Source: JADJPO01 sp963825645
GTDB taxonomy: Bacteria > Actinomycetota > Actinomycetes > Actinomycetales > Kineosporiaceae
DNA: 64,000 nt
NCBI GenBank assembly: GCA_963825645.1
Contig: CAWGTT010000003.1
Location: 431,111 to 495,110, forward strand
Direction: 5' to 3'
This document shows positions 39,763-49,482 of this stretch, in pieces; position 1 is the first letter of the stretch, and each line of letters starts with the position of its first letter. A program made the translations under genes and the position numbers. The notes below the pieces were generated by a model. That model did no database searches. It was given only the letters and a program-made list of their open reading frames with translations, and had not been told where the DNA came from.

Positions 39763-41029
39763 TCAGGTGCCCCAGGGCGAGGGCGACGCGGCCGGGGACG
39801 TCGGTGTCGGCGCCGGCGGTGACGCCGACGGGGTGGGCACCACCGTCGGGCAGGGCTGGGGCGGCGGGTTGTCCGGTGTCGCGGTGGTGTCGCCGCGGCT
39901 GCCACTACTGCTGCTGCCCCAGGTCAACGCGGCGTACGCGGCGGCCGAGCGGGGGTTGGCGGTGGTGTTGTCGATCCGCCAGCGGGCGTCCCCGCCGTGG
40001 TCGACGTTGAAGTACACGTCGTAGATCACCCGGCCCGCGGGGTCGGCCCCGGGCGCGGCGGCGTGGGCGGCCATGAACGCGTGCATGTTCTCGATGAAGC
40101 CCGGGTGATCCGACTGCCGGAGGGGTCGTCGGCCCGTAACCCCCACTCCGGGAACGCCAACGGCACCCCGTGCGCCGCCGCGAACGCCTGGTGGGCGCCG
40201 ATCCCGCGGGGGCTGTCGCCCCGTTCGGTGTCCATCAGGTGGGTGTCCCAGTCGGCCCGGGAATCCAACGGGACCCAGCCGGTGTACAGATCGACGCCGT
40301 AGACGTCCACGACATCGTCACCGGGCCACATCGCCGGGATCCCGATATCGGAGGCGGTGCCGGCGTTGGCGGTGAACACGATCCGCGCCGCCGGGAACTC
40401 GGCGCGGAGGATCGCCGCGTAGCGGCGCCACCCGGCCTTGAACGCCTCCACGGTGGACGAGGTCACCGACCACGGCATCCAGTCGCCGTTCATCTCGTGC
40501 GCGATCTGGACGAACGTCGGGCCCTTCCCGGCCCGCGCGGTCGCCAGGGTCCGGGCGGCGTCCCTCCACCGCTCCTCGAACGCCCCGTCGGCGGCCTGCG
40601 CCCACGTCTCCCCCGCCACCAACGCGCCGACCGCCACACTGACCGCGCCGTCCCAGCCGGCCAGCACCGCCGACCACCCCGTGCAGGCGTTGCGCGGCGT
40701 CGTCGGTGTCCCCCCAGGCCCCGATGATCCCCAACGGCTCCCCGCGCATCGCCGCCAGCGACCCGTCCACCGCGGCCGGACCGGACGCCCCCGACAACCA
40801 CCCGGTGGCGATCGAGCCGCCGGAACTCCGCGCCCGGCTGGAGCCGGGATCGGCTCGGTGACAAGGGCACCCGCGGTGGACAGAACGAGCGCGGTGATGG
40901 CCGCGCCGACACGCGGGCCAGGTAGGGGTGGTGGTTCACGCCGAGACTCCAGACGGTCCGAACGGGCACGGGGTCGGTCACCACCCCTACGACCCGTCTC
41001 GGTGCCCTGGCGATCACGTCGACGACCAC
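39763..41029 (-). pseudogene. GH26-like secreted glycoside hydrolase, frameshifted
   Basis: Paralogue-like copy of the intact GH26-type gene at 8077-8814. Signal-type hydrophobic segment AAITALVLSTAGALV, then MRGEPLGIIGAWGDTDD, WSAVLAGWDGAVSVAVGALV, acid/base region AHEMNGDWMPWS, YGVDLYTGWVPL, nucleophile region AFPEWGL, and a Pro/Thr/Ser-rich C-terminal tail. Frame breaks near 41000, 40845, 40695 and 40105. As read it cannot make a full enzyme. Length when joined is about 400 aa, closer to normal GH26 than the intact copy. Confidence 0.65.
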
Positions 41030-41585
41030 GAGATCGCTGCCCGCACGCCGCGCGCGTGGACACGTCGGCAGGAACGAGCCGCGCTACCCGAGGTCACACC
41101 GACGCGATGGTCTGCTCGACAGAGGACCCGGCGCCACCGGGAGGCCGCAGCCGTAGCGGGTGCGATGCGGCGTCCGCGCCGACCGGGACGGCGCGAGCGC
41201 CGACACGCCGCCGGGGCAGCCACCCACGCAGGAAAGGCAGGAGCCCTCGCACAGTTGCTGGAGCGACGGGGCCGGACCCACCGGGCCATGGTGGGTCCGG
41301 CGCCGTCACCGTACGCGGGACCAGCGACGATTCAGAGGGATGTCTCGTGGTCGCGGAGTCCTCACCGCGACGCGAGCTGCTCACTCACCATGTGAGGCGG
41401 CCACGTCGCCTGCCGGTGGCCGGGTCGCCACCGGCTTAGGCCTCAGGTGCCGCGGGCACGCCGCGGCCCGTACGGGTCAGAGGCCGGACGGCGGTCGCCG
41501 GCGGGTTCGTCCCCTCCCGCCAGCTTGCAGTGCCGATACCGCCAACGTGCCGAAGTGGCGGGATGACAGACGCTGAGGGTCGTCA
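41030..41585. other. Intergenic stretch without recognisable gene
   Basis: About 550 bp, GC-rich. Only short overlapping ORFs with no motif or convincing ribosome-binding site. GC content drops at about 41.55 kb, where the 775-aa gene begins. Confidence 0.45.
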
Positions 41586-43913
41586 GTGACCGAGGTGTCG
41601 TTCGAGAGCGTGGCCTTTGCTGCGCGGGTTGGCAGGACCAGCGATTGTCTGCGCAGCGGCCGACGGGGCCTTCTCGCGGCAGACTCCCTGCGTCGGCTGT
41701 GCACACTGGACTCCGCTCGCGTGGACCGGCGCGGCCTTCAGGTGAAAGGCGCTGAGATCACGGGGGCGGTAGACCTGCGTGGGCTGGATATCCCGTTCCC
41801 AATCCGGTTCGACGACTGCGAATTCACCAGCGCGCTCTTCGTGGACGGGGCCCGAATTCCCTCTCTCTCGATCCGAAGTTGCGTCTTGCCCGGGCTGCTG
41901 GGGAACGGGCTCTTCGTCGACCGCGACCTTGATTTGTCCGGCAGTCGTATCGAGGGCACCTACAAGACCTCTGCGAGTACGTCAAAGTCGGCAGCCGTGT
42001 GGCTGTGCGAATCGCGCATCGGCGGCCGGATGCTGTGCGTCGACACGAAGATCACCGCTCCTGGCCAGCGGGCGATCCAAGCCGATCGGATGCATGTCGC
42101 AGGCACAGTGCGACTGCTCCATGACTTCGAGGCTCGCGGTGAGATCCGTCTACTGGGAGCGCGGATCGATGGTTCACTCGATCTCACCGGGGCGCAACTG
42201 CGCGATCCATTGGACGGTCTCGCCCTCGACTTGGGTGACGCCGAGATCGGCGGCAGCCTCTTCTTGATCCCCAGCCAGTCCGGGCGGCCGCCGACTGTCC
42301 AGGGTCGAATCGACATGGGCAGCACTCGGATCGGTGGCCAGTTGCTCTGTCGAAGCCTGCGCGTGGAAGCCCAGCGAAGCGATGTGTCTGGGAGTGGCTA
42401 TTCCACACTCAGACGGGGTGGCTCCGCCATCAGCGCACCCCGGCTTTCCGTGGGCGCCGACGTCACATTCGAATCCAACTGCGAGATCAACGGGGGTATC
42501 GACATGACCCTCAGTGAAGTCGGGGACATTTGGATCGATGGATCAGCGCGACTCTTGGCGCCCAACGCCACTGCCCTTGATCTCACAAATGCCACGGTGT
42601 CGGGCAGCCTGACCTGTATCGCAGGCTTCACCGCGCAGGGAACCCTTCGCCTCACCGGCGCTCATGTGCGAGGACGGCTCACGCTCGTCGGGACCACCTG
42701 GACAGATCCCGGCGGCGCCATGGTCATCAACGCTCCGTCCGCGACCGTCAACGGCGACCTTGACTTCCACTCGATGCGCGTCCTGGGCGGGGCAGTGAAC
42801 TTCCGCTCCGCGGCCATCGGCGGCATCGTCGACCTGGAAGCAGCCGACCTCGTCAATCCCGACGGGTTCTGCACATTGAGCCTGCACAGGGCCTCCGTCA
42901 AGGGGTCGGTCCGCCTCGTCGACGGCTTCCGGTCCGATGGCCTGGTAATGCTCAGCAGAGCGACGATCGATGGTCGCCTGGATCTGCGCGGGGGAACTTT
43001 CTCCGGTCCGCAACGCCTTCACCATCGGAACCCTGCAGGAGATGCCGTCCACGCGATGTCCGCCAGCATCCCTGGCGGCGTCTCGCTCGGCTGGAAATCG
43101 GTCAGCCCGAGTGTCGACCTCACGGGAGCATCGACCACCGCCCTCGGCGATCATCCGGGCACCTGGCCGTCGCAATTCGGCATCTCCGGGCTTACGTTCG
43201 ACCGCTTCGAGGACCCGGACAACTCGGGTGACGCCGACCTTTGGGACTGGCGCGCTCGAGTGGCGTGGCTGCAACGTCAGCGAGACTTCGACTCCAGCCC
43301 TTACGAGCAGGTCGCGAGCGTGTTCCGACAACACGGGTACGGCCTCGAAGCCGAGCGCATCCTGATGGCTCAGCGTCGTGACGCCCAACGCGCCGATCGC
43401 AAGCGCCGTCGTGGTCAAGGGTGGCACCGCCAAGTCGAAGGTAGAGTCCGCGACATCTGGGATCTGCTCCTCCGCCTCCTCGTCGGCTACGGCTACCGAC
43501 CTTCCCGCGTGATCTGGATATTGGGAGCCCTAACGATCTTGGTGGCCCTATCCCTACGGTTGCCCCTCGCGACAATGGACATGCGCGCGGTCGACCCCCA
43601 AGGAACCGTGTACACCGTTAACGGCCCCCTTGTGCCCGCCGCCGCAGCCGAACCGGACACAAGCGCCACCGCTACTGTCCGAGGCGACGCCTGCGGAGAC
43701 GGGGCCGTTCGCTGTTTCAACGCCAGCTTCTTCGCGATCGACACCGTCATTCCCCTTTTATCACTCGGGCAACGCACAGCCTGGTACCCCGACGAGAGGC
43801 AACCCCACGGCACCGTGCTGAGCTGGTGGCTCAACGTCAGCACGGTCCTTGGGTGGCTACTGACGTCGATCTTCGTCCTGTCGTTCACCAGACTCGCCAG
43901 AAGCAGCCCCTAG
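41586..43913 (+). CDS. Large beta-solenoid protein with C-terminal membrane helices
   Basis: Intact, 775 aa, GTG start. Residues ~50-520 are a long series of imperfect ~20-residue repeats of the type GxLxLxGAxIxGxLxL (e.g. GARIDGSLDLTGAQL, GAHVRGRLTLVGT, RATIDGRLDLRGGTF), predicted to form a right-handed beta-helix. A charged helical segment follows (RARVAWLQRQRDFDSSPYEQ, RRDAQRADRKRRRG), then transmembrane helices at ~640-660 and ~745-770 around an extracytoplasmic loop with two cysteines (CGDGAVRC). Related actinobacterial proteins are often labelled 'membrane-associated oxidoreductase' without evidence. The G+C is visibly lower than its neighbours, suggesting transfer. Function unknown. 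Confidence 0.8.
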   Translation: MTEVSFESVAFAARVGRTSDCLRSGRRGLLAADSLRRLCTLDSARVDRRGLQVKGAEITGAVDLRGLDIPFPIRFDDCEFTSALFVDGARIPSLSIRSCVLPGLLGNGLFVDRDLDLSGSRIEGTYKTSASTSKSAAVWLCESRIGGRMLCVDTKITAPGQRAIQADRMHVAGTVRLLHDFEARGEIRLLGARIDGSLDLTGAQLRDPLDGLALDLGDAEIGGSLFLIPSQSGRPPTVQGRIDMGSTRIGGQLLCRSLRVEAQRSDVSGSGYSTLRRGGSAISAPRLSVGADVTFESNCEINGGIDMTLSEVGDIWIDGSARLLAPNATALDLTNATVSGSLTCIAGFTAQGTLRLTGAHVRGRLTLVGTTWTDPGGAMVINAPSATVNGDLDFHSMRVLGGAVNFRSAAIGGIVDLEAADLVNPDGFCTLSLHRASVKGSVRLVDGFRSDGLVMLSRATIDGRLDLRGGTFSGPQRLHHRNPAGDAVHAMSASIPGGVSLGWKSVSPSVDLTGASTTALGDHPGTWPSQFGISGLTFDRFEDPDNSGDADLWDWRARVAWLQRQRDFDSSPYEQVASVFRQHGYGLEAERILMAQRRDAQRADRKRRRGQGWHRQVEGRVRDIWDLLLRLLVGYGYRPSRVIWILGALTILVALSLRLPLATMDMRAVDPQGTVYTVNGPLVPAAAAEPDTSATATVRGDACGDGAVRCFNASFFAIDTVIPLLSLGQRTAWYPDERQPHGTVLSWWLNVSTVLGWLLTSIFVLSFTRLARSSP

Positions 43914-44060
43914 CACGCGAAGACCCGTTGGCCACTTGGTCCCCTTGGACGGGCCCACCCTGCTTTCGGCGACGTCCCGGTGCGGCGCAGCTAGCAAAGC
44001 CAGGCGGTCATCTTGCAGCACCCAACATTTCCCTCGGTCAGCCGTGTCGCCAGTTCCAGC

Positions 44061-44474
44061 TCACTCTCCCAGCCCCTCCCGTGCCACCGCTTGCAGACCG
44101 GACGGCGCTGCGGTGGCCGGCTCCGGGGGCTCGGCCCCGCTATCCGGGGTCTCCTCGCCGCCGGCGCGTGAGGCAGGTGCCGCGGGCTCTGCCAGGCGGA
44201 CCAGGCGGGTCACCTCGCGCACGCTCAGGTCACCCCCGCACCACTGCGCGGCCGCCCGCACCGACAACCCCTCCACGGTCGTCATCGCCCGCAGCGCCCG
44301 CCCGGCACGCAACTCGGCAGCAGCCAACGCCGCCCGGCCCTCGCCGAGCTCCACCGCCACCGTCACCGCGAAGGCATCCAGCCGCGCTTCCCGCTCCACC
44401 CGCGCCGCCCGCCGCGTGGCCTGCGCCGCCATCGCCGCCCGCCGCGCCACCTGCCGCGACCTCTGCTGACCCAT
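44061..44474 (-). CDS. Unknown helical protein of actinobacterial mobile elements
   Basis: 137 aa, ATG 44474. Very basic, Ala/Arg-rich N-terminus (RSRQVARRAAMAAQATRRAARVERE), a helical core and the motif VEGLSVRAAAQWCGGDLSVREVTRL, then a Pro/Ala-rich tail. The QWCGGDLSVREVTRL block recurs in small hypothetical proteins found near relaxase genes on actinobacterial integrative elements (from memory); it may act as a DNA-binding accessory factor. No operon partner beside it. Confidence 0.55.
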   Translation of the reverse strand: MGQQRSRQVARRAAMAAQATRRAARVEREARLDAFAVTVAVELGEGRAALAAAELRAGRALRAMTTVEGLSVRAAAQWCGGDLSVREVTRLVRLAEPAAPASRAGGEETPDSGAEPPEPATAAPSGLQAVAREGLGE

Positions 44475-44794
44475 CCCCGCTCACTCCCCGTCCCGACGTC
44501 GCCCTCTCCCGCCTCCCCCGACGACAGTCCCGACCCCGTCAGCGCTCACCCCCGCCACAACCCCTCACACAGCCGCACCGACGTACCCCCACTCAACCAT
44601 CGATGATCATGTGCCACACACCTCTTGCATGCCCGGACCATTGAGTGGCGAATCGCATCCGATGCGAAGCCCCATCGGCGTTGCTCCGCAGTCGAGAACG
44701 CGCTGATCCCGAGCCTCACAATCACCCGCATATCAAGCAGATGGGGTCATTGACAACGCGCCGGGACAGGGACCCGACCGGGGATGATGGGGCC
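44475..44794. other. Intergenic stretch
   Basis: 320 bp, Pro/Ser-codon-like C-rich sequence with no supported gene. A TTGACA hexamer at 44752 could be a -35 element for the DinB gene, but no matching -10 is evident. Confidence 0.35.
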
Positions 44795-45310
44795 ATGGCC
44801 ACGGCAGCGTTTCCCGAGCCTTCCTCGACGCCGGACCTGCGGGGCCTGTTGTTGAGTTACCTGGACTTCTACCGGGCAGTGATCATCGGCAAGATCGGTG
44901 GACTGCGGGGCGATGACCTGCAACGGGTGACCGTGCCCTCAGGGTGGACACCCGCCGGTCTGGTCAACCACCTGGCCAACGTGGAACGTCGGTGGGTCCG
45001 GTGGGGGTTCATGGCCGAACCGATCACCGATCCCTGGCGTGACGCCGCCCAAGACGGATGGGTCTCGCCGGATCTGTCGGTGGACGAGCTCACTGCCCTC
45101 CTCGACGACACCGGCCGCCGCACCCGCGCCGTCGTCGAGGCCCACGAACTCACCGACACCGCCCGCATCGGCGGTCGGTTCACCGACGACGGGATGGCTC
45201 CACAGCTCCACTGGATCCTGCTGCACCTCATCCAGGAGTACGCCCGCCATGCAGGTCATCTCGACATCGCCCGAGAACTCATCGACGGCGCGATCGGCGA
45301 AGAGCCCTGA
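44795..45310 (+). CDS. DinB/DUF664 family protein
   Basis: 171 aa from ATG 44795; the open frame extends upstream without motifs. Four-helix DinB-fold pattern: LLLSYLDFYRAVIIGKIGGL, then VPSGWTPAGLVNHLANVERRW with the first metal-ligand His, and the C-terminal LHWILLHLIQEYARHAGHLDI with two His ligands. Members are mycothiol- or bacillithiol-dependent S-transferases or related metal enzymes. Stands alone between non-related genes. Confidence 0.85.
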   Translation: MATAAFPEPSSTPDLRGLLLSYLDFYRAVIIGKIGGLRGDDLQRVTVPSGWTPAGLVNHLANVERRWVRWGFMAEPITDPWRDAAQDGWVSPDLSVDELTALLDDTGRRTRAVVEAHELTDTARIGGRFTDDGMAPQLHWILLHLIQEYARHAGHLDIARELIDGAIGEEP

Positions 45311-45434
45311 CCCCCACCGGCCACGCCCGCGCGAAGGCACCCGTGGTCGCCACCGGTGTTCTCCGCGGCCGGAGCGTCCGTCTCGTACGCCGTCCCAGCG
45401 GCAGGTACACCGCCGCGTCGCCCGGCGGCTCCGG

Positions 45435-45632
45435 CTACGTGTCGGTGCTCCCGGACCACACCTGCCGGGCGGCCAGGACACCGACGAGCCATACCGGGCC
45501 CATCGTGATCAGGAACGGCCGCAAGGTGTCACTCGCGGAGTGCGAACCGCGGTCGAAGGCCAGGAAGACCAAGACCGTGCCGACGAGCAGAAGACCACCG
45601 CTCGCGGCGACAACCAACCTGCGTCGGGCCAT
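45435..45632 (-). CDS. Small two-helix membrane protein
   Basis: 65 aa from ATG 45632. Two predicted transmembrane helices, VVAASGGLLLVGTVLVFLAF and FLITMGPVWLVGVLAA, separated by a short polar loop. No family recognised. The start is chosen because the open frame upstream is hydrophilic and lacks a start context. Could be spurious but the hydrophobic pattern is clear. Confidence 0.5.
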   Translation of the reverse strand: MARRRLVVAASGGLLLVGTVLVFLAFDRGSHSASDTLRPFLITMGPVWLVGVLAARQVWSGSTDT

Positions 45633-45842
45633 GCCCAGAGGATCCCAGCCCACTCGGGGGCAGACAAGGCACGTCCCGGGAAGCGGGTCTCCGGTACCCC
45701 ACCCGTCCACCCCGAGGCCAGTCACCAAGGAACAGCGGGACCTCCGCGCCCTCGGCGGCGAGCGTTAGTGGACGACACGGACGACACGACCCGCGGCAAT
45801 AGCGGATGTTTGCTGAGCCTGGCGCTGTAGGAGGATGGGGTC

Positions 45843-46223
45843 GTGACGGGTGTCCCAGAGTTCGTGTTCGGGCCGATGCATCACGTCCAACTGGCGATTC
45901 CGCCGGGATCTGAAGCGGCATGCCGGCTCTTCTGGGGGGAACTTCTGGGTATGCGCGAGCTGGACAAGCCCGCGATGCTCGCGGCCCGTGGCGGCTGCTG
46001 GTTTCGCTCCGGCGGGCTGGAAGTACACCTCGGCGTCGAGGCCGATTTCCGACCGGCGCGGAAGGCGCATCCCGGCATTCTGGTCTCTGATCTGCAGGCA
46101 CTGGCCGACCGGTTCCAGGCCGCTGGCCTCGACATCACCCCCGACGCCGACTTCCCCGGCCACGACCGGTTCTATGCCCATGACCCCTTCGGCAACCGGC
46201 TGGAGTTCCTTCAGCCGAACTGA
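45843..46223 (+). CDS. VOC-family protein (glyoxalase/bleomycin-resistance fold)
   Basis: 126 aa. Two betaalphabetabetabeta modules: MHHVQLAIPPGSEAACRLFWGELLGM at the N-terminus, a metal-position Glu in GGLEVHLGVE, and HDRFYAHDPFGNRLEFLQ at the C-terminus. His in MHHVQL and Glu in RLEFLQ fit metal ligands. Substrate unknown. GTG start at 45843. Confidence 0.85.
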   Translation: MTGVPEFVFGPMHHVQLAIPPGSEAACRLFWGELLGMRELDKPAMLAARGGCWFRSGGLEVHLGVEADFRPARKAHPGILVSDLQALADRFQAAGLDITPDADFPGHDRFYAHDPFGNRLEFLQPN

Positions 46224-46337
46224 TGCCCCGACTCCGCGGTGGCACCGACCGTGGGTGACGAGCCGCGAGGGCTACTCAGTCCGCGGCCGGCAGGACGAGG
46301 CCATGGTCGCCATCGACGACGACGGGCGTTCCCGTTG

Positions 46338-46817
46338 TCAGCACCGACGTGCCGGTGGCGGTCCCCGCGACGAGCGGGAGACCGCACTCGCGGGCGGACG
46401 GACCCTCCAGAACTCGCGGGCACCCGGGGGTAGGCGGTCGAGCACCCGGTCGAGCGCCGACTCGTCGAGATTCTTCCGAAGGGCGATGGCAACGGCGTCG
46501 ATGGCGTTGTCGGGGGAGAAGTTGTGGTTCTCGCGCAGCGCCTTGACCTCGTTGGTCATTTCCACGCGATCACCGAACTCGCGTCGAGGCTCGGCAGGGT
46601 CCCAATCTGCGACGAAGAGCGCGCGGGTGAGCGCTGGAAGCACGTTCGCGAACGCGAGCGCGTCGTTGACGTCGAGGCGACGCCGGAACGTTCGGAGCAC
46701 GCCCTCCACCATCGTGAACGACTGGTTGGTGGTGACCAGGCCAGCCGCGTCTTGGGCATCACGCAAGAACGTCCGGAACTGGTGCGTGGCGTTCTCGTAC
46801 GCGAATGGGACCGGCAC
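46338..46817 (-). CDS. DUF2267 domain protein
   Basis: 159 aa. Helical DUF2267 pattern: FRTFLRDAQDAAGLVTTNQSFTMVEGVLRTFRRRLDVNDAL..FANVLPALTRALFVADWDP (in short blocks), then a second helical half ending LDRVLDRLPPGAREFW. The last ~20 residues are Pro/Arg-rich and atypical, so the true end of similarity is near residue 140. Function unknown; the family is common in actinobacteria and cyanobacteria. Confidence 0.78.
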   Translation of the reverse strand: MPVPFAYENATHQFRTFLRDAQDAAGLVTTNQSFTMVEGVLRTFRRRLDVNDALAFANVLPALTRALFVADWDPAEPRREFGDRVEMTNEVKALRENHNFSPDNAIDAVAIALRKNLDESALDRVLDRLPPGAREFWRVRPPASAVSRSSRGPPPARRC

Positions 46818-47008
46818 CCGTCCCCCCTCCCCTCACCTCACCCCCGGAGCCGCCGACGCCCCGAGTCGTCGTCCACACGGCTGCGCCGCGGCCGCACACC
46901 ATTTCCCATGATCCTCCACCATGAGCGGTACAACACGTCGCAGCCGGCGGCGCGGAACGCGGCAGGATCGAGCGGTCGCCCAGCGGCATGAAGCGGGCGT
47001 CCCGCCGG

Positions 47009-47641
47009 TTATCGCCCCTCACGGGCACGGATCTCGGCGCGTGCCAGGAAGTCCGCGGTGCTGTTCTCGTGGGGGAAGGGCAGGTTGGGGACGGGTACGC
47101 CGAGTGCGCGACAGATCGGTTCCCAGCCGTCACCGGGCTGCCACTCGGTGAGCCGCTCCGGCGCGATCTCCGCGCGGACCTCCACGAGCCGCCGCTCGTA
47201 GCCAGCCATGACGTCCTGCGGGTCGTCGGCATCGGTGAAGAGGTCGGCGAAGATCACGGAGAAGAGCGGCACCATTGGATCGTCGTCGTGCTTCATCAGC
47301 ATCTCGTGGGTGCGGGGCAGGACGGTCGCGTTCATGCTGCGGTGCCAGACCTCGGCACTGCCGCGGTGGGACAACACCACAGGGGTGTCCGGGTACGCCG
47401 CGGCCAGATCGCGCCAGCAGTTCGAGAACGGAGTGTCGACCCCAGCGGCGTACTCGGCCAGGAAGTCGTCCCACACCGGCGGATCCCCTTGGATCGCAGC
47501 CACCCACGTGGGGGCGTGCTCAGGATGAGCGAAGGCTTCGCTCATGTGGTAGATGGGCGCGTCGAGCAGGTGCCGCAGGGCCTCGCGCAACGAGGACGTG
47601 CCGGTGCGGGGTAGCCCGGCACCGATCAGTCGCAGGGGCAC
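47009..47641 (-). CDS. Sulfotransferase family protein
   Basis: 210 aa from GTG 47641; the longer frame overlaps the divergent HIT gene and adds no similarity. The 5'-phosphosulfate-binding loop is IGAGLPRTGTSSLREAL at the N-terminus; then YHMSEAFAHPEH, FSNCWRDLAAAYPDTPVVLSHR with the strand preceding the 3'-phosphate motif, and FLARAEIRAREG at the end. Likely uses PAPS; acceptor unknown. Its gene is divergent from the HIT gene, 155 bp apart. Confidence 0.82.
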   Translation of the reverse strand: MPLRLIGAGLPRTGTSSLREALRHLLDAPIYHMSEAFAHPEHAPTWVAAIQGDPPVWDDFLAEYAAGVDTPFSNCWRDLAAAYPDTPVVLSHRGSAEVWHRSMNATVLPRTHEMLMKHDDDPMVPLFSVIFADLFTDADDPQDVMAGYERRLVEVRAEIAPERLTEWQPGDGWEPICRALGVPVPNLPFPHENSTADFLARAEIRAREGR

Positions 47642-47795
47642 ATCGGCAGGATAGTCGTTGACCGACTGGGCAGCTCTGTAGGTGTGGCCCTCAAGAGCGA
47701 CAGACCTACGTCGTCGGCAATCCGTACCGACACCGCAGAGCGCGCTCGTCGGCGCAGAAAGGCTCCTGAACGTCTCGCTGGGTAGCGTGACCGGC

Positions 47796-48251
47796 ATGAC
47801 GGTCACGAGCGGCTGCTATGCCTGTGTTCAGGAGCAGATGTTCGACCAGCTTCCGGTACGGGAGCGGATCGCTTTCGACCAGAACTGGCGCGTGGCCCAT
47901 GCCATCGGCTCCGCGTTGGAGGCGTGGCTGGTGCTGCTGCCTCGACGCCACGTCACGACCATTGCGGAACTGACCGACACCGAAGCCGACGGACTCGGGA
48001 CCTGGCAGGTCCGCTTGTCCCGGGCGCTTCACCAGGTAACCATGTGCGCGAAGACCTACGTCGTTCAGTTCGCCGAGGCCGAAGGCTTCGCCCATGTGCA
48101 CTTCCACATCATCCCCAGACTCCCAGACCATCCTCAGGATCGACGGGGGCCTGCCGCCTTCTCCTACCTGTCCGGACCCGCGCACGAGCAGGTGCCGGCG
48201 CAGCGGATGGATTCGATCGGCGAATCGCTTCGCCGAGCTCTTCAACGCTGA
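47796..48251 (+). CDS. HIT-family protein
   Basis: 151 aa from ATG 47796. Zinc-like CYAC pair near residue 8, QNWRVAHAIGSALEAWLVLLPRRH, and the histidine triad HVHFHIIPR at about residues 98-106. A second, distinct HIT paralogue in the window besides 1703-2299, with which it shares only the fold motif. Probably a nucleotide hydrolase. Downstream lies one copy of the dispersed GAGCG/CGCTC repeat family. Confidence 0.85.
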   Translation: MTVTSGCYACVQEQMFDQLPVRERIAFDQNWRVAHAIGSALEAWLVLLPRRHVTTIAELTDTEADGLGTWQVRLSRALHQVTMCAKTYVVQFAEAEGFAHVHFHIIPRLPDHPQDRRGPAAFSYLSGPAHEQVPAQRMDSIGESLRRALQR

Positions 48252-48271
48252 TGTCATCCCAACAACGAGCT

Positions 48272-48312
48272 CCGCGGCTACGAGCGGACGGCATGGAACG
48301 CGGCGGATGAGT
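48272..48312 (+). repeat. Dispersed GAGCG-type repeat, single copy
   Basis: Sequence CGCGGCTACGAGCGGACGG followed by a second half-unit with GGAACGCGGC; almost the same as 60201-60240. Member of a dispersed intergenic family (see 57411, 60201, 63478). It lies between the HIT gene and the convergent LLM gene. Confidence 0.6.
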
Positions 48313-48341
48313 GCGTTGAGTAGAATGGTCATGGCGATCGG

Positions 48342-49301
48342 CTACCGCGCCCACGGCCTCCTTCTCAGCCGCGGGATGATAGGCGTGACCAGGTCCGCCG
48401 CTTCTTCTCGGACAACGAATCTCGTGATGCCCCACCGTCGCTCATGAGCGTGGACCGCGGCGACGATTTCGTCCTCGGTGCCCATCAACACGAAGGGCGC
48501 GGCAAGTACTTCGTCTACCGATCGCCCTACGCGGGCAGCCAGTTCGGCTGCCGCCGTCGCGGCGTCGTCGGTCACCACGACCGCCTGCACCAGGGCCTCG
48601 AGTTCCGGCGGCTCAGCCCGTGCGGCCGCCCCTGCGGCGACGTGGCGCAACTGGGCCTCGATCTGTTTGTGTGACCACCGCACCTCGTGCTGGTGGCCAT
48701 CCGGCAGGGTTCGTCCGAACCCGGACAACCCGACGATGTCCGCGTGGGCGCCGGCCCACCGCAGCATCTGCGAGTTCGCGGTGCCGACCGTGAGCGGGAT
48801 CCGAGCCTGCACCGGCCTCGGCTCGACCAGCCTCGCGTCGTCCATCACGAGTTCTGGCTCGCTGACAGTCACCGTCTGCCCATCGAGCAACGCGCGAACG
48901 GCCTGCGTGACTGCCAGGCAGCGTCGCACACGACCAGCAATGTTGGGCCGCTGCCGACCGATGGCCTGCCACTCGGCCGGCGTGTGGCCGGCACCAATAC
49001 CCAGTCGAGCCCGACCCGCCGACACCACGTCCAGCGTCGCCAGGTCAGTGGCGAGGAGGATCGGCTCGCGGACCGCGGCGTTGGACACATACGAGCCCAA
49101 CCCGATCGTCGACGTCACCGCGGCCGCGGCGGCCAGCGCCACGAACGGCGATGCGGTCGAGCCGGGATGATCAGCTGTCAGCAGCGCATCGAACCCCGCC
49201 GCCTCGCATCTGGCGGCCAGCCGCAGCCAACCCGCCGCATCCGCAGGGCTCGCCTGCACCGAGAACGAGATCACCGCGCAAGCATGCCGGACCCTCATCC
49301 T
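48342..49301 (-). CDS. LLM-class flavin/F420-dependent oxidoreductase
   Basis: 319 aa from ATG 49301; the open frame upstream is without similarity. TIM-barrel luciferase-like protein: CAVISFSVQASPADA, LRLAARCEAAGFDALLTADH, IGLGSYVSNAAVREPILLA, RARLGIGAGHTPAEWQAIG, IPLTVGTANSQMLRWA and DEIVAAVHAHERRWGITRFVV. The pattern resembles MSMEG-type F420-dependent LLM enzymes of actinobacteria. Substrate unknown. Confidence 0.85.
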   Translation of the reverse strand, partial: RMRVRHACAVISFSVQASPADAAGWLRLAARCEAAGFDALLTADHPGSTASPFVALAAAAAVTSTIGLGSYVSNAAVREPILLATDLATLDVVSAGRARLGIGAGHTPAEWQAIGRQRPNIAGRVRRCLAVTQAVRALLDGQTVTVSEPELVMDDARLVEPRPVQARIPLTVGTANSQMLRWAGAHADIVGLSGFGRTLPDGHQHEVRWSHKQIEAQLRHVAAGAAARAEPPELEALVQAVVVTDDAATAAAELAARVGRSVDEVLAAPFVLMGTEDEIVAAVHAHERRWGITRFVVREEAADLVTPIIPRLRRRPWAR

Positions 49302-49482
49302 CGCCGCGTGATGACCCGGTGCAGCCGCACACGGGCCAAACAACCCCCCACCGGGGACCGGCCATCGCCACCGGACACGAGCCCGGGTACCACCTGCATA
49401 TCCAGCAGAAGCGGATGTGCGTTGAGCAAGTTCCTCCCCGCCGATGGGGGCTGTTCGGGCGGGAGCCAGCCACTGAGTCTGG

